64,000 bases of DNA from Asparagopsis taxiformis (GCA_030407315.1 JALQPE010002205.1:1-64000); one strand, 5' to 3'; positions 18,993-28,296 are shown, counted from the first letter of the stretch. A program made the numbers and translations. Notes: generated by a model from the sequence alone, not told the origin.

Positions 18993-20687
18993 TCATTTTA
19001 TGTACTCCTCTGCCCTTTTCTCTGACACACTATACCCCACCACATCATTGACCACATCTTCCGATATTAACTTGCCTATTCTACATGGTTCTTCCACACC
19101 ACGGAATATGACATACGGCATATGCACTCTCAATGTTCCCCACAACATGTCACCAGCCCTTCCTCTTTTCCTTTGCGTTGTAGGTTCCCATTCAATGCGG
19201 AAACATTTCTTTCTTTCGCTTCTCCACCCTTCTAGACTCCCGTCACCATCGAACCCCCCGTGCACGCCACATATCGAGGGACATTCCTGCAGCTCCATTC
19301 CGTTCACATATTCACCTTGGACTACAGCACTACCGTTGCGAGCCAGACACCATACGTTCGATTTAGATCCGGCAATGCAGAACGAGCTACTGCCAATTGC
19401 AACAGATGTCGACTGTGCTTCCATCGTTTCCCAGCACAATATCGTACCAAACAACCGCAGAGCACATGGCCTCGCTGTTCCGTTCATGTCACCACACTCT
19501 TCATTCTCCTCCCCTTCCGAGTTGCTTATGTTACGCCTATGAACCAGAGACTCAGTTCGCCATCTGTGCCCCAATCCTAGCAGATCCGATAGTGTGGAAA
19601 AACTGGAACACGTAATGTTCACAGCTTCTCCGCCATTTCCAGCCACTGCCGCGTGAAGCCCTGGGTACACTTTGTAATACCCCCCTCGATAGGTTTCTGC
19701 TGTTCCCTTTAGCATTTCCCGGAATAGCTCAGTGCTCAATGAGATTGGAATCTGGACAGGTCCGGTAATAGCCGTTCCACTCGTGCATGCACCGTCAATC
19801 TCACCATGTGGGTAGCCACCCCCTGGGGTTGACAAAGTGCTTCGATTAACCTGTTCCACGACTTTCTCTACCGCACGCTGCAGGAGCATTAACAAAACCT
19901 TACCAGCCGATACTGTTGATGCACAATTTAGAACCCTTTCGTTCCAACCAAGCCGAATCTCGCTAGCATTTCCAGAAAGCATTATATTTTCTAGTGTTCT
20001 CAGCCTTGTCTCCATACCACTGTATGTTTTGACGTCAAGTGCTGATTCCACTTTTGGCTTCTTCCTCTGCGGTGATATCGCTTCAGATTCTCCATCTGAT
20101 TGGTCATGACATTCTACTCTCCCCGCTTCGTAATCCACAGCCTCTCCATTGCTCGTTCGCCACGGTGTCGGGGGCTGGCCCCCCGACATCAACTTATTTC
20201 CGAGCAGAACCTTTACGTTTTCGTAGGCGACACAAGGATAATTCATTTCAGGAATAGCATCGTATAACAATCTGCCTTCTGCCACTGCCATTTCATTATG
20301 ACTCGGCTTCACAGCGTTCGAATGCCGCCACGTAGTGACTTCCAAGACTGATATCTCCTTTTCCTCCCTCGTCAACCTCACGACTGCATCATCCACATCC
20401 TTTCTATTCTGCTCCACCACACCGGGCGTGTACATTCCATCTCCTCTGTCTACGTCGATGCGGTCTCCCACTGACGGCTTACCACTGCAGACAGGATACT
20501 GCTCAGGAAGTTTCATTTCCACAACCGTAGCCTTCCACCATATTGCGTCATCGCCAACTTGGAACCATACGTCTATTTCCGTTCCGACACATGGGAGTGC
20601 ATCTACGGCAGCTGCCCGCTCACGCTCACGACCAGCTTTCGCTTTTTCGCTCTGTCGCCTAATTCGCAATGATTCACGCCTCGTCAT
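18993..20687 (-). CDS. Unknown 564-residue protein with a possible Tudor-like segment
   Basis: The frame starts with ATG at 20687 and is intact. The N-terminus is strongly basic (MTRRESLRIRRQSEKAKAGRERE would bind nucleic acid or serve as a nuclear signal). Residues ~35-60 (IDVWFQVGDDAIWWKATVVEM) look like the first strands of a Tudor/chromo-barrel fold, a reader of methylated residues; this is a resemblance, not a match. KKPKVES near 210 is another basic patch and METRLRTLENIML a short coiled coil. The remainder is unknown. A plus-strand frame at 18856-19542 overlaps it and was judged a shadow. Confidence 0.5.
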   Translation of the reverse strand: MTRRESLRIRRQSEKAKAGRERERAAAVDALPCVGTEIDVWFQVGDDAIWWKATVVEMKLPEQYPVCSGKPSVGDRIDVDRGDGMYTPGVVEQNRKDVDDAVVRLTREEKEISVLEVTTWRHSNAVKPSHNEMAVAEGRLLYDAIPEMNYPCVAYENVKVLLGNKLMSGGQPPTPWRTSNGEAVDYEAGRVECHDQSDGESEAISPQRKKPKVESALDVKTYSGMETRLRTLENIMLSGNASEIRLGWNERVLNCASTVSAGKVLLMLLQRAVEKVVEQVNRSTLSTPGGGYPHGEIDGACTSGTAITGPVQIPISLSTELFREMLKGTAETYRGGYYKVYPGLHAAVAGNGGEAVNITCSSFSTLSDLLGLGHRWRTESLVHRRNISNSEGEENEECGDMNGTARPCALRLFGTILCWETMEAQSTSVAIGSSSFCIAGSKSNVWCLARNGSAVVQGEYVNGMELQECPSICGVHGGFDGDGSLEGWRSERKKCFRIEWEPTTQRKRGRAGDMLWGTLRVHMPYVIFRGVEEPCRIGKLISEDVVNDVVGYSVSEKRAEEYIK

Positions 20688-21666
20688 AGTTCCTCCACGA
20701 AATAAAGATACTACAACGCACTATCTGCAATTTTGTTTAGGACAAGTCTTCGTCGACTTCTTCACTAGATACTACTTCACCCATGTCTGTAACGTCCAAT
20801 TTTTCATTTTTATCGTATGATACGAATTCACTACCTTGTTCCCTACTGCTGCACAAGTTTACAAATCCACTAATATTGCGTTTAAGATACTAGTAACGCT
20901 TAAAGCCAGGGCGGAACTCACTATTCAGGTCAATCTTGTGTATGCGGGAGTGACTTTATTACAAAATTTTGCGACTTCGACAGTAACTATGCCGTAGTAT
21001 CTGTGCTAAAAATCAACATAGATGGTGCCATTCTTTACTAAGTAATACTACAGGAACTAAACTCAAGTACAATTATCTACTCTTTCGACCGTACCCTACC
21101 TATGGTAGAACAATGGCCATATCGAGATTAGCTAGTTCACGTCATACACTCTGTATCTCGCCTCTTTCATATGATTCTGCATGGACGTCCAAAACGTGAC
21201 GTCATCGAAGCGTATGGCGCGTTGGAACAGTCAGTACCACTCCATCCCTCTACCGTCACTACATTGCTACGACTACCACCAGTACCTCAGACCGGTGTGA
21301 CCATCAATGTTCATGGTTCCAGTCCAACATGGTACTGTCATACATATGGTTCCCTCGTTTCGTGATTCCGGCAAGTAAATTCTAAAAATAATGGAATATG
21401 CCACCTCCGGTCACCGTCATGACCAACGCGACGTGTCTTTGTCCTTTCCAATGTTATTTTTCCGTACAGTAGTGGAAAATTCCACCATGTCACGGTGCTT
21501 ATACCCACTCCCACGGCGCAGTTTCATTCCATTACATTCTTTACGGTATTTCCACTACTTATCTATGGCACGGCGCCGGTAATTTCTGCGAATTTTTTAT
21601 GGTTTGCCATTCCACTAATTTCTAATGGTCCAGACCATAAAATTTACTGGTTTTTCAAAAAATTGC
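20688..21666. other. Non-coding stretch; 3' tail of the minus-strand retroelement at its right side
   Basis: The bases next to the unknown gene (20688-20800) are its 5' flank. From about 21170 to 21666, the sequence has ACCGTGAC/GTCACGGT-type motifs that also appear in the stretch 1-600. No LTR boundary could be fixed. Confidence 0.35.
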
Positions 21667-23190
21667 TTATCCTGTGTCCGTGTTCGTGACGTCAATATGC
21701 ACCAATGACTTGTTTATATCCTGTGATGGTGCGATGCGAACGTCCTCATACGCAACGGCTATGTTTGGTCCACGGTCATTACGTCGGGCTAGCACAATAT
21801 GTGGCTGTGCTTCAAAAACTGTCAGAGGTTCCCAGTCACCTTTCTGCAGGAGCGCGTATATCTTTGTACCCTTCGGTAATATATGGGGTGACAGGACTTT
21901 GGGTGATTTTGACGACAGTAGACGGTGTAGTGCACGTTGTGCGACTCTCTCCTCGTGAGCGCGTATTAATTCAGGTGACACCAACGCACCACGCAAGCCA
22001 CAAATTCCAGGAGTATATCCTCTTGCTTGTTCAAATGAGCTGGCCAGCTTGGAACCACTGAACAAATTGCTTAGAAAGCTCGCTCTGGCAATCACAGATG
22101 ACACTGTGAGTTCGTCACAGTCTTGCGCAATACGATCTAGTATGACACGTAGCACAGCGTTTTTTCTTTCAACAGAGCCAACCTTGTTGTGTCTACGGGC
22201 GGGGCGCGCTTCAAATAATATGTCATGAGCCTTTAGAAGGCGTTTGAACGGCCCTTTGTTGAACTCTTGATCACCGCTAATGGTGCCAGGTGCACCATGA
22301 CGGGATAGCCAGGTGCAATCAAGTGATACTGCAGCGTCATCGAGATCCCGTGACGGTAAAGCCTCCATCTCGGAGTATCCTGTACCGCGATCGCGCATGT
22401 GCAGCAACGTACGACGTATACCACGAATCGTTGGGAAAAAGAAATCGACCTGCACTGATTGGTTAAACGTCGAGGCTATATGACTCAATGACACCTTTCT
22501 TGACGTTTTCGGTCGGCCGGTACGGCAACATACATGACATGCGGAGTGCACATTGTCAATGCATTTCTGTAAACGTCTGTCTAATATATTTGCCATCTTG
22601 CATATTCGCTTCATGTCATCACTTGTCGCATGTGAGTAGTTGTGTAACCGCTGTGCAAACTTCATCGGACCATGCTTATTGAGATATCTGATATGGCTAG
22701 ACATGTAAGAACGCATGTCAGATGACAACTCAAGCTCAAAATCCTGTGGTGGCGGTACAACTGACAGGCGTCGGCGATTCCCACCCTGGCTGCAGTATGT
22801 ATGGTAGGTCAGACGCGTGCCATCTGGTTGGAATAAATGCAGACGATCAGACATGTTATCAGTCATCGAACATTTCAGCACATCATCCCCGATCAACAAC
22901 GGCTCGGTACCGGCAACTAAGTGGAAATGCAGGTACCCTGTAATGCCGCCTATGTCTCTGACAGGCAGACTCCATAAACAATATACTGGTTTTGCATCGA
23001 GCATATTCGGCCCCCAACCATGCATGAATTGCTCTTTAGGAGGTTTAAATATCAACCGAATTCCAATAGCATTGCAAAGTGCTGCAGCACTTTCTGTGCC
23101 ACCGATGCTGTGCGGTGCTCCGCTGTCTAACAGTGGGTTAGGGTCAGATCGGAGCTCATCTGACCCTACTTCTGAAAATGTAGTCTGTCT
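21667..23190 (-). CDS. Retroelement protease-integrase (Pol without RT)
   Basis: The frame is open from 23190; the first ATG is at 23055, but the protease active site LLDSGAPHSIGG lies upstream of it (aspartate at 23125-23127). Translation is therefore expected by a -1 shift from Gag, whose stop at 23166 lies in the 25-base overlap. Further on come GTEPLLIGDDVLK (protease end), an H-H-C-C segment (HNYSH ... CHVCC), and a DDE integrase core with QVDFFF, SGDQEFN and SVERKNAVL carrying the D, D and E. The C-terminus (YALLQKGDWEPLTVF) resembles the small-barrel domain after integrases. No typical heptamer slip site was seen in the overlap. Confidence 0.7.
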   Translation of the reverse strand, partial: RQTTFSEVGSDELRSDPNPLLDSGAPHSIGGTESAAALCNAIGIRLIFKPPKEQFMHGWGPNMLDAKPVYCLWSLPVRDIGGITGYLHFHLVAGTEPLLIGDDVLKCSMTDNMSDRLHLFQPDGTRLTYHTYCSQGGNRRRLSVVPPPQDFELELSSDMRSYMSSHIRYLNKHGPMKFAQRLHNYSHATSDDMKRICKMANILDRRLQKCIDNVHSACHVCCRTGRPKTSRKVSLSHIASTFNQSVQVDFFFPTIRGIRRTLLHMRDRGTGYSEMEALPSRDLDDAAVSLDCTWLSRHGAPGTISGDQEFNKGPFKRLLKAHDILFEARPARRHNKVGSVERKNAVLRVILDRIAQDCDELTVSSVIARASFLSNLFSGSKLASSFEQARGYTPGICGLRGALVSPELIRAHEERVAQRALHRLLSSKSPKVLSPHILPKGTKIYALLQKGDWEPLTVFEAQPHIVLARRNDRGPNIAVAYEDVRIAPSQDINKSLVHIDVTNTDTG

Positions 23191-24269
23191 TCATTTTCCG
23201 CAGGCTTTTCAATGGCCTCACCAGCCTCTCCGTCTTTAGGAGAGACACTGCTTATTTTACGACGCTTTGTCATGGGGCATTCTGCGTCTCCCTTCCAATG
23301 TCCTTTACGCTTACAGCGATGACATCGACTGTTCATCTTTCTTTCTGTCAGTTTTGTCGACTGACGTCGCGGTTGCATAGTTAGTGCTCCAATAGAGGAT
23401 TCTCTTTGATTTTGAATAGCCATCATTGTCGCCTTTTGAACGGCGGCATGAAAATCATCTCCACTGGGCCTCTTCGAAGTGCTGTTGTGATGTTTTTGAT
23501 GCGATGGATCGGAATCCAAGGACTGCAGTGCGTTAAATACATCATCAACGTATATATCATGGCCAGAGTCCCCTTCACGAGTGACACATTGCAACAAATG
23601 CGTCATGTTTGTCGCAATGTCAATTAATCTAGACAGATCTGCTTCAGACAACGTCCTACGTTGTTCACTCTGTCCATTATTGCCTGGAACTTCTATGCTG
23701 TCTGCTTTGCCGTATATGTCACTTGCGTCTCGTACGTAATTCTTGAGATTCTCTGTATCATGCACAGATAGCTTCACTGCCTTAGTTATCTTTGAAGCTC
23801 TTTTCTGCTGCACTTGAGTGACAAGTAATAACTTCACTGCGTTTTGAGTGTCATGTGGCAGACGAGAATTCTGCAACATTATCATTGCCATGAGCTGTGA
23901 CTCTGTCTCAGTGACACTGATACCAATAAGTGACATATACTGTGAAACAAGCCCCCGAAAACGAGTTGCAAATTCGGAAGGCTGTTCTGAGTTGGATCTT
24001 ATACACATATATACATTCTTGTAAGCATTCAGGGCTCGATCGATAATTTCCAGTGATGTATCAGCGCCAATTAGCGATACAATCTTCAGCACTGCTTCTT
24101 CCTGTTGGTGCGGCTCAACATCAAATGAAATTGACTTGTTGATTTTAGCATGATCGATTACACTCTGATAACTTGCGTCCAAGGCATTGTACAGCTCGTA
24201 ACACAGCGTTGCCTGGGTTGCAAGTGACTTTTTCTCACCAACAGATGCTCGCCTGGTGATATAGGCCAT
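23166..24269 (-). CDS. Retroelement Gag with CCHC zinc knuckle
   Basis: A 367-residue frame from the ATG at 24269. Coding character continues upstream of that ATG without a start (PPPLRPGQDRQKWRRDVNSW, back to about 24340), where a stop in the same frame follows. The true N-terminus may lie in the overlapping frame that begins MSTKPF near 24430, requiring a frame change. The helical part (~20-170) has the look of copia-type Gag (YELYNALDASYQSVI). CHRCKRKGHWKGDAEC near residue 330 is the nucleic-acid-binding knuckle. Gag would form the particle shell. Confidence 0.65.
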   Translation of the reverse strand: MAYITRRASVGEKKSLATQATLCYELYNALDASYQSVIDHAKINKSISFDVEPHQQEEAVLKIVSLIGADTSLEIIDRALNAYKNVYMCIRSNSEQPSEFATRFRGLVSQYMSLIGISVTETESQLMAMIMLQNSRLPHDTQNAVKLLLVTQVQQKRASKITKAVKLSVHDTENLKNYVRDASDIYGKADSIEVPGNNGQSEQRRTLSEADLSRLIDIATNMTHLLQCVTREGDSGHDIYVDDVFNALQSLDSDPSHQKHHNSTSKRPSGDDFHAAVQKATMMAIQNQRESSIGALTMQPRRQSTKLTERKMNSRCHRCKRKGHWKGDAECPMTKRRKISSVSPKDGEAGEAIEKPAENEDRLHFQK

Positions 24270-24563
24270 CCAAGAGTTGACATCTCTTCGCCATTTCTGG
24301 CGATCTTGACCGGGACGAAGCGGGGGTGGATCCTGTAGTGATGGGCTTTGCGTTCATTTCCTCAAGCGCTTTCTTCGGGGCCATGCCTCCTGGGCCCATA
24401 ACTGTGGAATAAAATGGCTTTGTCGACATGGACACCCAAGGAATAGAGAGAAATACTAGAGGCGATAACAGGAAGCCACAAAGGCCGGGTTTCTGGAGAT
24501 GCTTGGGTTTGCTCGTTGCTTCTTGCTTGCCCTCTCCTCCCCTTGCACGACATCTTGTCGCAC

Positions 24564-24571
24564 TATTTATA
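24564..24571 (-). promoter_or_regulatory. TATA box of the Gag-Pro-Int element
   Basis: TATAAATA on the minus strand, ~295 bp before the Gag ATG and about 135 bp before MSTKPF. It is the only strong TATA upstream of Gag. Confidence 0.45.
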
Positions 24572-24640
24572 GGCAGATGCCGCACGCTGCAGGTACTTCT
24601 AAAGTGCCAACAAACAACAGGTTCCACTCTAACCCTAACC

Positions 24641-25025
24641 TAGTCATCGTACTAGTGGAAGCTCTCTATCAGAGTGAACCTGTAGCTGTGATGCTTCCAT
24701 CATGGAATACATCACTTTGCTCTATCCTCAAGCTGAAGATCCATGTCTTCATCCAATGAGGATGCCTCTGTATCATAATTAATAATACAGTCTTACGTAA
24801 TGCAGTGCTGCTATATAATAGCATATATCGATCATTCGATACACTTTCGCTGTGATGGCTCTATTTCCACTGTATGTGCTCGGCCAATCATTGGCCTCCA
24901 TCACTTGCTGCTGCTGCATCAATCTGTTCGTCTGGATAGCAGTAAGCCAATATCCAGATTGCAGCACATCTGGATCGACCAGCTATTGCGCATGCAATAC
25001 ATCTAGATCGATCAGCTATTGCACA
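24641..25025. other. Flank of the gene amplification with GATCGATC motifs
   Basis: No gene is seen. Two ~33-bp imperfect repeats (ACATCTGGATCGACCAGCTATTGC and the variant ACATCTAGATCGATCAGCTATTGC) lie at 24967-25022, directly beside the inverted-repeat arm that begins with GATCGATCC at 25026. Confidence 0.6.
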
Positions 25026-25341
25026 GATCGATCCAGCCATGCTCAAATTGATTGCGAAAACTTGTTGGAGATGGGGATTTGAAGTACACAGACCTAGAAT
25101 GTTCCGGCATCGGCACATATGTAGGCACAGCGCCATTGGGTATTGTCCTCATTGATACTGACAATAGCCTTGGAAGAGCTCGACTGCTTGTCACTTGTTG
25201 TCGATACCAGTCGTCGGTTTCCTGCAGCATTTTCCCAAACCTCTGGGGTTTACCGAAATCCTATTTCGCGCATCTCTGATTGCAAACCTTATCTCCATCA
25301 TCACCAAATCACGTCGATCAGCTACTCCAGAGGACCATGCT

Positions 25342-25692
25342 ATGCAGTACGTTACTGCGTTACTGTCCGGATGTTACAGTGAAGATGCGGGACGCCAAAC
25401 GTACCGGGGCAATGACGTGGGTGGAATGAAATTCCATTACGTGTTCTATGAAGCAAGGACTCATACAGTTCTTGAAATTTTGAAGAAAAATGAACCGGTC
25501 ATCGAAAAGGACCATCTGCCGAAGCGGCACCGCTCGGTCCATTATGAACGTCACGGTGCGTGCGTGCTCCTCTCCGCACCGTGCCTCTCTGGCGAGTGCC
25601 AGTCCGAAATAGCTCACCAACTTGGTGAGCTTTTGGTTGATGACACCAACCAAACCTGCGTTAGTCCGTTAACCGAACCAGCGCGTCATTGA
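25342..25692 (+). CDS. Hypothetical small ORF upstream of the cupin gene
   Basis: A 116-codon frame from the ATG at 25342, repeated intact at 32474-32824 (-), 37651-38001 (-), 42829-43179 (-) and 48007-48357 (-). I recognise no domain. Four short hairpins fall inside its second half, which argues for a regulatory region instead of a gene. Conservation between copies means nothing because the whole unit is duplicated. Confidence 0.2.
   Translation: MQYVTALLSGCYSEDAGRQTYRGNDVGGMKFHYVFYEARTHTVLEILKKNEPVIEKDHLPKRHRSVHYERHGACVLLSAPCLSGECQSEIAHQLGELLVDDTNQTCVSPLTEPARH
25552..25653. promoter_or_regulatory. Cluster of four hairpins upstream of the cupin gene
   Basis: Four inverted repeats follow one another: CACGGTGCG/CGCACCGTG (25552-25583), CTGGC/GCCAG (25589-25602), AGCTCACCA/TGGTGAGCT (25611-25631) and TTGGTTG/CAACCAA (25633-25653). 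They lie 350-450 bp before the cupin ATG and recur in every unit. Possible operators or structural sites; function unknown. Confidence 0.45.
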
Positions 25693-25870
25693 CGTGACAT
25701 CATTGGGTTCCTACAGCGACGCAATTCATGGCCTCTCCCATCTCTGCACCGACCCTGCCGTGATGCACCGATCACGATCAATTCACTGCATTAGACTCAC
25801 ACAAACCCCCGCTCCTTGTTCCACGGTCCTCCTCCTGTCCTACCTCCTATCATTCCTTCGTTCCCCGAGC

Positions 25871-25877
25871 ATTTAAA
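25871..25877 (+). promoter_or_regulatory. TATA-like box of the cupin gene
   Basis: ATTTAAA, 122 bp before the ATG at 25999 and followed by a CA/CT-rich leader. The same sequence precedes all five copies. Confidence 0.5.
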
Positions 25878-25998
25878 CGCAACACCAACACTCTCTGCAC
25901 ACTTCTGTCATCACCATACCATCCAACTACAGCATTCAGCCATCCATCCACCCGCTCATCCCCAACACATCTTCCTCATCCCGTTGCACTCCGCTCCA

Positions 25999-26511
25999 AT
26001 GGCTCGCTTCAACACACTCTCCCTCCTCGCCCTGCTTTCCTGCCTCATCTCCCTCTCCCTCGCCTCGATTCCCAGTCTGGGCCTCGACACTGCCTCGGCT
26101 GTGCGCTCTGGCCTAAGAAACCGTGACTTCCGCATCCAGTTCTCCCGCGCTACCCAGGTCAACACCCCCAACTTCAAGGTTTCCATTGCAGATCTCAATA
26201 ACTTCCCCGCCCTCGCTGCCACCGACGTCCAGTCCACCATTGTCCGTGTGTTCCTCAAAGCTGGCCAGCCGTTTATTCCCCACTACCACCCTCGCGCTAC
26301 CGAGACGCTCAATGCCCTCCAGGGCACATTCCGCATTTCGTTCCGATTCGAGGGTCTCGGTGAGGTCAGAACGGTGACCAATGTTATTCGAGCAGGCGAA
26401 TCTACTGTGTTCCCGCAGGGCTTGGTTCATGAAACGGAGTGCATCAGCAAGACGGACTGTGTGTTCCTGTCTGTCTTCAACTCTGCTGATCCGGGCACTG
26501 TTCCTGTGTAA
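25999..26511 (+). CDS. Secreted germin-like cupin, copy 1 (left arm)
   Basis: A 170-residue protein. The start chosen is MARFNTLSLLALLSC because a signal peptide follows (about 21 residues, LSLA then SIPS); the 61 codons before it are open but begin with a TTG and read as leader. Residues ~92-110 carry HYHPRATETLNALQG, matching germin box 1 (H-x-H-x(3-4)-E-x(6)-G), and FPQGLVHE supplies the fourth ligand histidine. These bind a metal, usually manganese, in germins and spherulins, which may act as superoxide dismutase, oxalate oxidase or plain wall proteins; the activity here cannot be told. It is slightly shorter than plant germins (~200) and lacks their N-terminal disulfide segment. The next gene, spondin, converges on it. 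Confidence 0.85.
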   Translation: MARFNTLSLLALLSCLISLSLASIPSLGLDTASAVRSGLRNRDFRIQFSRATQVNTPNFKVSIADLNNFPALAATDVQSTIVRVFLKAGQPFIPHYHPRATETLNALQGTFRISFRFEGLGEVRTVTNVIRAGESTVFPQGLVHETECISKTDCVFLSVFNSADPGTVPV

Positions 26512-26592
26512 ACACGGCATGGATTGATAGTTTCAGAGGTGCATTTCTAGAGCACAAGACTAACTGTTGTGACATGATGACTCTACTCTGTT

Positions 26593-26624
26593 GGTCACCT
26601 ACCCAAGTCAATGGGTCGGTGACC
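26593..26624. terminator. Hairpin after the cupin stop codon
   Basis: GGTCACCTACCCA and TGGGTCGGTGACC pair over 13 bp with one mismatch around a 6-base loop, 82 bp after the stop. It is present in every unit (mirror at 31542-31573). A 3'-end or RNA stability role is inference. Confidence 0.45.
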
Positions 26625-27594
26625 GCAACCAATTTTGTTGGCTCCACTCCATTATACTATTCTAGCTCAAGACAGCTGCCTGGCTAGCTCAACTTGTGTG
26701 TACATCTACTGACGCTCAACCAAATCACTATACATTGCATTACAGTAAACAACGTTTCACCAAGAACAACAATCCTTGCGACAATCATCCTACCTCGCTC
26801 TCACCAGTCATTCTTCAGTAATGCCCCGTTCTTCGAGATATAAATCTGCTGCTATCTCTCACCCAAACGCCTAGTTTCCATCGCATTGCATCGCATTGCA
26901 AAGTACTGCAAAGTCATGAAAAGTTATACAGCAGATACTCCGTGTGAAATATAACCATCTGTTCATGAGGTCAGATGAAGCAGAATCATCACATCATTCT
27001 GGCGAATGATTTCACCTTGACTTGAATCGAGCTAGGTTGACGCCTCCAGAATACCTAAAAAACATAGTGACCGAAGGCACATACAGAGGATACAGCGTTT
27101 CGTATTGGCATAAATACTCGTATATATGGCGGAAGTGAACAAACCTACCGTCCTCATGTCACATCTTCTGCCTCCCTCTTCGACCCCAATTTGCTGTATC
27201 CTCCACATTCAACTAATTTAGCAATTTCTCAAGACCCGAGAGTAGATTGACCAAGGGAGTAATACTGAGAGCAACTCTGTCCAATATCAGTCCCGACTCT
27301 CACCATTACTCACCACCAACCCACCTACCCCGAGCCACTCCATTGATTCACTCAAACCACTCACCCAATCACCGTTTCGTCTTGCACTTCACATTCATTA
27401 TTCTCATTCCGTCTAGTTTACTCCAGCTAGTAGTCTACTGCCCCTATCCACTGCACATACACTATCGGTCCAAGCATGTACACCCACGCACACACGCTAA
27501 CATGCACGCACGCACACATACTCGCTTATTACCATTCTCAAAATCAACTCCCACCTCCCTTCTATTCGGCGTGGGAACCCCCTCTCCTATGTCC
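26625..27594. other. Intergenic region between convergent cupin and spondin genes
   Basis: It holds short direct repeats (ATCGCATTGC twice, GCAAAGT(A/C) twice near 26880-26915), two TATA-like stretches near 27105-27125 and, just past the spondin stop, a CA-rich microsatellite-like run (27470-27530). No gene is seen. Confidence 0.5.
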
Positions 27595-28296
27595 TCAGAT
27601 CCTCTCAATCGTGTACCGACCAACATTACGCCCCTCAAACCGGTCCGTCTCGTCCTCCACCAACGGAGCAATGTTCTTCTGCGGCACCGTCGGGAGGTCC
27701 AGCGACAAATCAAGCGGCGGCGTAAACTCACGCCCATCGTCCACTCCACTGTCGTACGCAATCAAATCTCCAGCCATCCGCCTCACAAATCGCCCCCGAG
27801 ACACATCAAACAAATTACGATTGTTAATCTGCACAATCCAGTCCGGAGACGGCGCAATCATTCCCAGCACTGTCACAAACGGATGCGCACAATCCACCCT
27901 CAGAATCACGCTAGTCGATTTGCCAGGCATCGTCACTGCACCCGCATCCACGACAGACAAAACGCCACGCCTCTGTCGTCGCAAACGTCGTCCCAGTCGG
28001 ATAATTCGGGTGTTCACTCCAGTCTCCGCCACCTGCTCAACAGGTCCGTTCGCAAATCCGCGTATCGTGAAAAACGATTGTCGGTTCGAGTGCGAAAACG
28101 CAGCCAGCGGCGAGTACACCAGCCCATCGGACGGGATCAGATCCCCGAAATTCTCCGCGGTCAGCAGGTTGAAGAACGTCACCCTGTATTTCGCAGATCC
28201 CCGACATCCAGGGAACGGAAGATCCTCGATCGCAGCAGAACCTGCCACCAGCACAGCCGCCACAAACACAGAACAAATCATGCGAGAAAACATCAT
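27595..28296 (-). CDS. Secreted spondin-domain protein, copy 1 (left arm)
   Basis: A 233-residue protein from the ATG at 28296; upstream codons are leader containing a GTTT microsatellite. The signal peptide is ~22 residues (VFVAAVLVAGSAA). Residues ~25-200 match the spondin N-terminal domain as known from F-spondin: YRVTFFNLLTAENFG, YSPLAAFSHSN, the highly typical GMIAPSPDWIVQINNRNLF, and AYDSGVDDGREFTP. Spondin domains are extracellular adhesion or matrix modules with a metal site near the DSG segment. No thrombospondin repeats or anchors follow. An RRLRRQRR patch near residue 125 is unusual and could be a cleavage or binding site. It converges on the cupin gene. Confidence 0.85.
   Translation of the reverse strand: MMFSRMICSVFVAAVLVAGSAAIEDLPFPGCRGSAKYRVTFFNLLTAENFGDLIPSDGLVYSPLAAFSHSNRQSFFTIRGFANGPVEQVAETGVNTRIIRLGRRLRRQRRGVLSVVDAGAVTMPGKSTSVILRVDCAHPFVTVLGMIAPSPDWIVQINNRNLFDVSRGRFVRRMAGDLIAYDSGVDDGREFTPPLDLSLDLPTVPQKNIAPLVEDETDRFEGRNVGRYTIERI

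Larger units (their letters stand above)
21667..24640 (-). mobile_element. Gag-protease-integrase retroelement, no reverse transcriptase seen
   Basis: The minus strand holds, in order, a TATA box (24564-24571), Gag with a CCHC knuckle, a retropepsin, a GAG-pre-integrase-like zinc segment and an integrase. The pol frame then stops at 21667. No RT or RNase H frame lies downstream or elsewhere in 19-24.6 kb. LTRs and target duplications were not identified, so the limits are approximate. Confidence 0.65.

Noticed and set aside
18856..19542. Plus-strand 228-codon frame
   Set aside because: It overlaps the longer intact minus-strand gene and has a low-complexity composition typical of an antisense shadow.
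24631..24645. Telomere-like CTAACCCTAACC
   Set aside because: Only about two units; no array.
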